Notes under the pieces: model-generated
Databases searched by the model: none
What the model was told of the DNA's origin: nothing
The model's input: the letters and a program-made list of their open reading frames with translations, nothing else
Position numbers and translations under genes: made by a program
In this document: piece after piece, positions 57,975 through 64,000 of the stretch
How positions within the stretch are numbered: position 1 is the stretch's first letter
How the letters are laid out: each line of letters begins with the position of its first letter
DNA from: Flintibacter muris
GTDB taxonomy: Bacteria; Bacillota; Clostridia; Oscillospirales; Oscillospiraceae
Reading direction: 5' to 3'
DNA: 64,000 nucleotides
Assembly (NCBI RefSeq): GCF_943192995.1
Contig: NZ_CALPCP010000003.1
Span: 1-64,000 of the forward strand

Positions 57975-57990
57975 AGAGGAGAGATTGTAT

Positions 57991-58338
57991 ATGGCGATCA
58001 CGGTTAGCAATATCACCGTAGATGCTCTGCCGGGAATGGTGCGGCAGTACGGAGAGGGGCTTATCATCCAGGACTGTGACATGAACCCCCATGAAGCGGC
58101 AAATGTGGTCAATCAGACATTTGCACATGGAGGTATCCTGTTGGAGAGGAGCGAGTTCCAGAAGGTCATGGTTTTCCAGAATGATGGCCGGACCAATCTG
58201 TTGTTTCCTTTCTTCAAGGTTAAATTGGAAATGGGGAAACTCGTCATATGGCAGTTTTTCACCTATCAGACCTGTCACAGCGTATTTCTGACCGATTACA
58301 TCCGAGGTAAGAGAAGCATTTTAGGCGAAAAGTGGTAA
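57991..58338 (+). CDS. Hypothetical protein of the ParAB operon
   Basis: 115 residues without a recognised domain; mixed alpha/beta look, with MNPHEAANVVNQTFAHGGIL and FPFFKVKLEMGKLVIW. It follows parB by 16 bases with a GAGAGGAGAG site and ends before a strong terminator, so it is the last gene of the partition operon. Confidence 0.6.
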   Translation: MAITVSNITVDALPGMVRQYGEGLIIQDCDMNPHEAANVVNQTFAHGGILLERSEFQKVMVFQNDGRTNLLFPFFKVKLEMGKLVIWQFFTYQTCHSVFLTDYIRGKRSILGEKW

Positions 58339-58349
58339 CAACATCCCAA

Positions 58350-58394
58350 AACCCGCCCTCAATTGACCAATTATCAGTTGGGGGCGGGTTTTTT
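58350..58394 (+). terminator. Terminator of the partition operon
   Basis: AACCCGCCC 58350-58358 pairs with GGGCGGGTT 58382-58390, with CAATTG/CAGTTG inside, followed by T6. Confidence 0.85.
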
Positions 58395-58430
58395 GCGTTT
58401 ACGGACAAACCAACAAGCGGCAGGAGCATG

Positions 58431-58470
58431 AGCGCCCCGGTGACTATCAACAGTCACCGGGGCGCTTTTT
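58431..58470 (+). terminator. Leader terminator in front of the replication initiator gene
   Basis: AGCGCCCCGGTGACT 58431-58445 and AGTCACCGGGGCGCT 58452-58466 form a perfect 15-bp stem with a 6-base loop, then T5. Only 35 bases separate it from the repA start, too few for a promoter, so it is probably an attenuator inside the leader, as in the leaders at 42007 and 54579. Confidence 0.75.
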
Positions 58471-58505
58471 CTGTTTCTCCGCACATCACAAAGGAGGCAA
58501 TCACC

Positions 58506-59531
58506 ATGCCGTCAAATCTGAATCTGGACTACTACTACGGCAACGAAGCGGAACAGTACAGCTTTTACCGTATTCCCAAGACCCTGCTTACCGACCCTCG
58601 CTACAAGAGCGTTTCCATCGAGGCCAAGGTCCTTTACGGCCTCCTGCTGGACCGGATGGGGCTGTCGGTGAAAAACGGCTGGATGGACAGCGATAAGCGC
58701 GTCTACATCTACTTCACTCAGGAAGACGCTATGAACCTCATGGGCTGCGGCAAGGACAAGGCCACGAAGCTGTTCCGGGAGCTGGACAAGGACGGCATCG
58801 GCCTGATCGAACGCAAGAAGCAGGGCCAGGGACGGCCCACGCGGATTTACGTCAAAAACTTCATCCTGCCCCCGGAACCCGGCCAGCCCCAGCAGCCGGA
58901 ACAGGCACCGCCGCCCCCGGCTTCTCAGACTGCGGAAAATCAGCAGTCAAGACCGCTGGATCGTGCCGCACTCTTGACTGCGGAAAAACCGCAGTCTGCA
59001 CCGCTGGAAACGCGCGGTCTTGACGGCGGCTTTTCCGCCCCTAATAAGACTGAAAAGAAAAATACTGATCTGAACGATACTGACCCATCCATCCTTCCCC
59101 CTACCCCCGCGCCTCCTGCTTCTCCCCCTGCCGGTCGACCCAAGAGCCGGATGAGGATGGATGAGATGGATAGATACCGAGAGCTGATAAAAGAAAATAT
59201 CGACTTTGACCTCCTGCTCCAAGAGCATCCCTACGATGAGGAAACGCTGGAGGGCTATGTGGAACTTATGGTGGAGGTCTGCTGTTCCCGGCGGGACTTC
59301 ATCCGCATTGCTGGTGAGGAAATGGCTGCTGGTGTAGTCAAAAGCCGGTTCCTAAAGCTGAACCATGAGCATATCGCCTACGTTCTGGACAGTCTGAGCC
59401 AGAATACCACGCTGGTGAAGAACATCAAGGCATACACCCTGGCGGCGCTCTACAACGCGCCCACAACCATCAGCCAGTATTACGCATCCCTGGTCAGTCA
59501 TGATCTGGCCCAGGACGCCGCTGGAATATAA
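58506..59531 (+). CDS. RepA_N-type replication initiator protein
   Basis: 341 residues. The N-terminal RepA_N domain (about 8-115) is clear: FYRIPKTLLTDPRYKSVSIE, AKVLYGLLLDRMGLS, YIYFTQEDAMNLMGCGKDKA and GQGRPTRIYVKNF. A proline-rich variable linker with two related TAEN/TAEK segments follows (about 120-215), then a helical C-terminal domain. Such initiators allow plasmid-like replication of integrative elements. CAAAGGAGG precedes ATG 58506. Confidence 0.88.
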   Translation: MPSNLNLDYYYGNEAEQYSFYRIPKTLLTDPRYKSVSIEAKVLYGLLLDRMGLSVKNGWMDSDKRVYIYFTQEDAMNLMGCGKDKATKLFRELDKDGIGLIERKKQGQGRPTRIYVKNFILPPEPGQPQQPEQAPPPPASQTAENQQSRPLDRAALLTAEKPQSAPLETRGLDGGFSAPNKTEKKNTDLNDTDPSILPPTPAPPASPPAGRPKSRMRMDEMDRYRELIKENIDFDLLLQEHPYDEETLEGYVELMVEVCCSRRDFIRIAGEEMAAGVVKSRFLKLNHEHIAYVLDSLSQNTTLVKNIKAYTLAALYNAPTTISQYYASLVSHDLAQDAAGI

Positions 59532-59561
59532 CAACTGGACAAACGAAGGAGGATTTTCTGT

Positions 59562-59903
59562 ATGGCAAACAAAATCGACATTCTGGTGGTAGAACCCTGC
59601 GAGGCTCCCCGCCCCATCCAGGTTGAGGATACGCTGGAAGCCTTTCAGCAGATTGTGGGCGGACCTATCGAGGCCGGGTGCTATCTGCCCCAGCGGGTTA
59701 TGCTGATCTGCAACGGCGAGGGCAAGAACATGAAACTCATGCCCAACCGGGAAAATCCCACGGACAGCGGGGACTTCATCGCCGGGACGTTCCTGCTGTG
59801 CGGCTTTGAGGGGGAACACTTCACCTCCCTGACCCCTGCCCAGCAGCGGGAATTTGAAGCCTACTTCGCCACGTCCGGGCCGGAGGGAGGCGATAAGGAT
59901 TGA
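59562..59903 (+). CDS. DUF3846 family protein
   Basis: 113 residues matching DUF3846: ILVVEPCEAPRPIQVEDTLE then FQQIVGGPIEA, and later FIAGTFLLCGFEGEHFTSL. This small family is common on phages and conjugative elements and has no established function. It follows the initiator gene by 30 bases with AAGGAGG. Confidence 0.82.
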   Translation: MANKIDILVVEPCEAPRPIQVEDTLEAFQQIVGGPIEAGCYLPQRVMLICNGEGKNMKLMPNRENPTDSGDFIAGTFLLCGFEGEHFTSLTPAQQREFEAYFATSGPEGGDKD

Positions 59904-59988
59904 CCCACCGCCATCTGCTCCGCCGCCTGCTGGTCCCGCCTTAGTACATAGCACACCCCGGAAAATCCAAAATCTGAAAGGAGGACGC

Positions 59989-62900
59989 ATGAGCATCAAA
60001 TTTCCCAATCTAAAGCGATTCTTTTCTCTGTTCCTGGCGGCGGTCATGATGGTTAGTCTTTTAGCAGTCAACGCCCATGCCGCCAATGCCAACAAGATCA
60101 CCGACTACGGTGACGCCTACGGTCATTGGGCCTATGAAGCCCTGACGTGGGCGGTGGACAACGGTGTGTTGGTGGGTACGTCCGAGGACAGGCTGAACCC
60201 AGACGGCTATCTTACCCGCGCACAGATGGCCGCTATGATAGACCGGCTGTTTGGCGCCTACAAGAGCGCCGACATTTCCCGCTTCACGGATGTGCCCCGT
60301 GGGAGCTGGTACCATGACTACATCGCCCAGGCGGTCCACATGGGGACCTTTGCCGGGTACTCCAACAGCCGTATGGGGCCGGATGAAAATATCACCCGCG
60401 AACAGGCCATGGTGGTGCTGGCCCGGACGGTCTGCCTGCCCTCTGCCGGTAACTCCGTTCTGGCCCGGTTCCCAGACCGGAACCAGGTAGGCGCGTGGGC
60501 GGCGGACGCTGTTTCCGCCATGGTAGAGCGGGGCTACGTCAGCGGTTACAACGATGGCCGTCTGAACCCCAAGGGCCAGATCACCCGTGCGGAGATGGTG
60601 CAGATCATGAGCAATATCTTCCAGAGTGTCCACGATTCCGGTGATCTCACCGGCACCTACCGGGACACGGTTCTGGTGCGGGGCGCGGTAAGCATCAAGG
60701 ACGCTGTGTTTGAAAGCGACCTGATTCTCGCCAACGGCCTGGGGGAGAAGGCCCTGGACCTCAATAACATCACCGTCAAGGGGCGGCTGGTGGTGTGGGG
60801 CGGCTCCGCCGTCAACATCACCGGCAAATCCGCCGTGGCGGGCGTGGTCACGCCCCGGAATGACGGCCCGGTGCAGGTGGTCTTTGACGCTGCGGCCACG
60901 GAGCTGTCCGAGAAGGGCTGCTCCATCGTCTACCCCAGCGGCATGGACAAGGGCAATCGGGTGATCTTCACCGACAAGGCCGACAAGCCCACAATCGCCT
61001 TTGACCTTCCGGCGTATCGGTATGTGGGGGATTCCGTCTCCGTGAAAACCACGCTCACCGGCGCGGAGGCCGTCACCTGGGAGCTGACCCGTGACGGGAA
61101 ATCTATCGCCATGCCGGAGGGGTTCACCAAGGACGGCGGTATCTGCTACTTCATGGAGGCTGGGCGGTATGTGCTGCGCGGCACCGTGGAGAACAGCGGC
61201 GGCAAAGCCTACTGCGAGAAGGCTGTGGAGGTACTGCCCATCGGGGACATTGCCTTTTCCCTGCCGGAGTACGGCTACACCGACCGGGCGGAGGATGTGA
61301 AGCTGCTGACCAAGAATGACCTGACCGGCTCCGTGGTCTGGACGCTGATGAAGGACGGCGCAAACCAGCCCCTCGCCAGCTTCACCAAGGAGGGCGGCAC
61401 TCTGGCTCTGACCGAGACGGGCAAGTACACCCTGACGGCTACCCTCACGGACGCCGCCGGGAAGCAGTACACCGCCAGCCAGTCCATCACCATCCTGCCG
61501 GTGATCGTCCCCACCGTGACCGCCAGCACGGAGAAGGTGCATGACGGCGAGACGGCGGAGATCGGCCTGACGGTGGAGGGCGGCAAGCCCGAATCCGTCC
61601 GCTGGACACTGACCAGGGACGGCAAGGAGGTTCCCGTGACCCTCTCCGCCAACGGCGGGACGCTCACCTTTGACGGCGCTGGGGACCACATCCTCACCGC
61701 TATCGCCAAGGATTCCCAGGGGCGGGAATTTTCTTCTGAGCCTGTGACAATCCGGGTTATCCCGAACCTGCCCCTTTCCCTGACCTCCGACCAGGAAAAA
61801 CTGCATGAGGACGAAGCGGCAGAAATCAGCCTGACCGTGGAGCATGGCACACCCTCGACTGTCCAATGGGCCTTGACCCGTGACGGCGAGGGTGTTGCCG
61901 TTTCTCTGGACGATAACGGCGGTACGCTCACCTTTGACGGGGCCGGGGCATACGTCCTCACCGCCACCATCACGGATGAGCTGGGGAAGGAATACACCGC
62001 CGCCCTGCCGTTGGAGGTCTGGCCGGTGATTGTCCTGACCCTGGACGCGCCGGAGACAGCCCACATAGACCAGCCCGCCGCCGTCAGCCTCTCCGGGACT
62101 GACCTGGATGTAGTGTGGGAAGTTGCTTCCGAAGATGGGGCGGCTATCGACAATTCTCTGACCAACAGCGGCGGCGAGATCACCTTCCCCTCTGCGGGTA
62201 ACTACACCGTAACCGCCAGCGTTACGGATGACCTGGGCCGGACATTCACCGCCAGCGCCACCATCGCCGTATGGGACACCATGAGCCTGTCCTTCAAGCT
62301 CCCGGAGTTCGCCCACCCGGACGAGACGGTGAAGGTGAAAATGACCTCCGAGAATGTGGGGGACAGCAAAATTGCGTGGTCCCTGGCCGTGGACGGCCAG
62401 CCCGTTTCTCTCCCTGCCGGTATCACCGGGACCCTCGACAACGCTGGGGGTAACGTGAAATTCCTTCAGACCGGCACAAATATCCTGACCGCCTCCGTGA
62501 CGGACAGCCTGGGTCGTGCGTTCACCTATGAGCAGACCATCGAGGTCTATCCCGTTCTTTCCCTGGGCCTGACGGCGGATGCCGCCACTCATACGGACGA
62601 GCAGATCAGCGTCACGCTGGAGAAGGACACCGCTCTGCCTGTGGCGTGGAGCGTAACCCCCTCCAATGACCCCGGCACTCCCGCCACCTACTCCGGCGAG
62701 TTGTCCGATACCGGCGGCACCATCCAGATCACCAGCGCCGGGGCCTATGATATTGCCGCCAGCGTGACCGACGCTACCGGGCGGGTGTTCGCCGCTCCCG
62801 CTGTCACTGTGGCGGTCTACCCTGTGGCGGGCCTGGACTTCACCCTCCCTGCCGCCGCGTGGACGGACAGCAGCACTCCCGTGGACCTCCTGACCTCCGA

Positions 62901-64000
62901 TTTGCAGGGTCGGAATGTGACGTGGACGCTGACGAAGGACGACGCGTCGGTTTCCCTGACTGGCTCCATGCTGGGCGACCTGGGCAACCTGGGCGGCAAG
63001 GTCCGGTTCCCCGAAGTAGGGACCTACACCCTGACCGCCTCCGCTGTGGACGCGCTGGACCGGGAGTATAGCTGTTCGCAGACAATCAAGATTTACCCTG
63101 TTGTCGGCCTGAGCGTTTCCGCCAACGATATGAGCCACACCGATACTGCGGAGGATGTGCGGCTGACCACCGAGAATCTGGGCAGCAACGAAGTGGTCTG
63201 GACAGTCCTGCGGGACGGCAAGGAGATCGTACCGCCCTTTGACCTGACCGCCAGAGGCGGGCATGGCTTCTTCTCCGAAGCGGGCCTTTATACCTTCACC
63301 GCCAGCGTGACGGATGAGCTGGGCCGCGTGACCACCGCCAGCGATTCCATCCAGATTTACCCCGTGGGCGTGTCCGGCTTCTATCTGCCCAAAATGTTCC
63401 ACACCGATTCTGTTGTCACGCTGGTGACAGGCTTTGAGGAATTGGGCGAGAACCCCCTGCGCTGGTCCCTGACCCGGAACGGCGAGAATGTCCCTGTCTC
63501 CGACTATGTGACCGGGGAACTGACCGCTGACGGCGGGAAAGTCCAATTCAAGCAGGCGGGCGAGTATAAGCTGACCGCCAGTTTCAAGGACGCGGGAGGC
63601 CGCAGCTATTCCTATGAGCAGGCGTTCACCGTCTATCCCATTCCCACCGTGGCCTGGACGATGCCCAACTACGCCCACACGGACAGCACCTTTACCGTGG
63701 CCGTTGAATCCAAGAACGTGGTGGAGGATGCCGCCGTCAAGTGGCACATTGATGACACCTACGGCCTCCGTCAGAATTGGGGGACCTACGTTGCCGGAAA
63801 CCTGACCACCAATCCCGGCGACATTCGTATCAAACACGCGGGCGTGTTCACCCTCGGCTGTGAGATCACCGACCCCACCGGGCGGGTGTTCTCCTTTGAC
63901 GGTCCCAGCATTGAGGTTCTGGCCGATCAGGAATTGCAGGTGGATATGGTGGAGCGGCAGGTCTACACCGGCGAGACGGTACAGGTGCGGACCCTGGGCA
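59989..64000 (+). CDS. Secreted SLH-domain surface protein with tandem Ig-like repeats (partial)
   Basis: 1337 residues in the window, open at the right edge. A signal peptide (about 1-32, ending NAHAAN) is followed by three S-layer-homology domains (about 35-215: YGHWAYEALTWAVDNGVLVG, WYHDYIAQAVHMGTFAGYSN, WAADAVSAMVERGYVSGYND). Next comes a short beta-rich segment, then eleven repeats of some 80-90 residues with the pattern VxWxLTRDG, GGTLTF, AG-Y-LTA-VTD-GR, YPV, and the start of a twelfth. It should be displayed on the cell wall and act in adhesion or mating-pair contact. AAAGGAGG precedes ATG 59989. Confidence 0.88.
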   Translation, partial: MSIKFPNLKRFFSLFLAAVMMVSLLAVNAHAANANKITDYGDAYGHWAYEALTWAVDNGVLVGTSEDRLNPDGYLTRAQMAAMIDRLFGAYKSADISRFTDVPRGSWYHDYIAQAVHMGTFAGYSNSRMGPDENITREQAMVVLARTVCLPSAGNSVLARFPDRNQVGAWAADAVSAMVERGYVSGYNDGRLNPKGQITRAEMVQIMSNIFQSVHDSGDLTGTYRDTVLVRGAVSIKDAVFESDLILANGLGEKALDLNNITVKGRLVVWGGSAVNITGKSAVAGVVTPRNDGPVQVVFDAAATELSEKGCSIVYPSGMDKGNRVIFTDKADKPTIAFDLPAYRYVGDSVSVKTTLTGAEAVTWELTRDGKSIAMPEGFTKDGGICYFMEAGRYVLRGTVENSGGKAYCEKAVEVLPIGDIAFSLPEYGYTDRAEDVKLLTKNDLTGSVVWTLMKDGANQPLASFTKEGGTLALTETGKYTLTATLTDAAGKQYTASQSITILPVIVPTVTASTEKVHDGETAEIGLTVEGGKPESVRWTLTRDGKEVPVTLSANGGTLTFDGAGDHILTAIAKDSQGREFSSEPVTIRVIPNLPLSLTSDQEKLHEDEAAEISLTVEHGTPSTVQWALTRDGEGVAVSLDDNGGTLTFDGAGAYVLTATITDELGKEYTAALPLEVWPVIVLTLDAPETAHIDQPAAVSLSGTDLDVVWEVASEDGAAIDNSLTNSGGEITFPSAGNYTVTASVTDDLGRTFTASATIAVWDTMSLSFKLPEFAHPDETVKVKMTSENVGDSKIAWSLAVDGQPVSLPAGITGTLDNAGGNVKFLQTGTNILTASVTDSLGRAFTYEQTIEVYPVLSLGLTADAATHTDEQISVTLEKDTALPVAWSVTPSNDPGTPATYSGELSDTGGTIQITSAGAYDIAASVTDATGRVFAAPAVTVAVYPVAGLDFTLPAAAWTDSSTPVDLLTSDLQGRNVTWTLTKDDASVSLTGSMLGDLGNLGGKVRFPEVGTYTLTASAVDALDREYSCSQTIKIYPVVGLSVSANDMSHTDTAEDVRLTTENLGSNEVVWTVLRDGKEIVPPFDLTARGGHGFFSEAGLYTFTASVTDELGRVTTASDSIQIYPVGVSGFYLPKMFHTDSVVTLVTGFEELGENPLRWSLTRNGENVPVSDYVTGELTADGGKVQFKQAGEYKLTASFKDAGGRSYSYEQAFTVYPIPTVAWTMPNYAHTDSTFTVAVESKNVVEDAAVKWHIDDTYGLRQNWGTYVAGNLTTNPGDIRIKHAGVFTLGCEITDPTGRVFSFDGPSIEVLADQELQVDMVERQVYTGETVQVRTLG

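Noticed and set aside
60061-63837. 1258-codon open frame on the minus strand opposite the SLH protein
   Set aside because: It mirrors the GC-rich third-position pattern of the plus-strand gene, has low-complexity Gly/His/Val composition, and the plus strand carries signal peptide, SLH domains and regular repeats.

Overview
The window reads as a chromosome segment of a GC-rich, anaerobic, amino-acid-fermenting Firmicute of the gut Oscillospiraceae type (Flavonifractor, Pseudoflavonifractor, Intestinimonas and relatives). The signs are a manganese riboswitch, a 2-hydroxyacyl-CoA dehydratase pathway, an [FeFe]-hydrogenase, strong Shine-Dalgarno sites and integrative elements of the Tn4451/Tn1549 kind. 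The genus is inferred from gene content only.

Bases 1-24600 are ordered core metabolism. mntP sits behind a yybP-ykoY riboswitch, followed by a dicarboxylate/amino-acid symporter, a bactofilin and glgX. A PucR-type regulator and an Asp/Glu-racemase-like gene lie opposite a long plus-strand operon: two D-2-hydroxyacid dehydrogenases, an aminotransferase, a P5C-reductase-like protein, an FAD oxidoreductase, a permease, enoyl-CoA hydratase, class III CoA-transferase, both 2-hydroxyacyl-CoA dehydratase subunits, thiolase and 3-hydroxyacyl-CoA dehydrogenase. Together these could take an amino acid to its 2-oxoacid, 2-hydroxyacid, CoA ester and enoyl-CoA, then cleave it by beta-oxidation. Next come a NuoF/GltD-like flavoprotein and an [FeFe]-hydrogenase that could vent the electrons as H2. 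Four exact copies of ACACTTTGT in the two regulatory gaps suggest PucR control.

Bases 24600-26070 are a scrapyard: IS3 transposase tail, tyrosine-recombinase tail, a truncated Pro/Ala-rich gene, a decayed cysteine-rich KTR gene and a WYL-regulator relic.

Bases 26071-35245 look like a defence island. A minus-strand three-gene operon encodes a PPP-family phosphatase, a PolC-derived protein whose PHP metal ligands are lost, and a 1198-residue nuclease-helicase. It is divergent from a WYL-domain regulator across a perfect 13-bp inverted repeat. Next are a uracil-glycosylase-like gene and a retron: an ncRNA with perfect 14-bp a1/a2 repeats, a reverse transcriptase, a 24-residue hydrophobic peptide and a terminator.

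Bases 35261-56250 are a decayed integrative mobilizable or conjugative element. The large serine recombinase survives only as a C-terminal piece at the left and an N-terminal piece at the right. Between them are an XRE regulator, TnpV, a two-component system with a lantibiotic-immunity-like ABC transporter, a deletion scar, part of a conjugation module (NlpC/P60 hydrolase, DUF4315, DUF4366, Cys-rich VLP, MobC, relaxase), an AT-rich HEPN-type gene inserted between mobC and the relaxase gene, a TetR-controlled rifampicin-phosphotransferase-like/MFS operon, KTR genes, a sigma-like regulator and TnpW. A palindromic repeat, CTTCTGGCCA-N3-TGGCCAGAAG, recurs five times here.

Bases 56281-64000 start another element: ParA, ParB, an unknown protein, a RepA_N initiator, DUF3846, and a large secreted SLH-domain protein with tandem repeats that runs off the window. 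No tRNA, rRNA or CRISPR array was seen.
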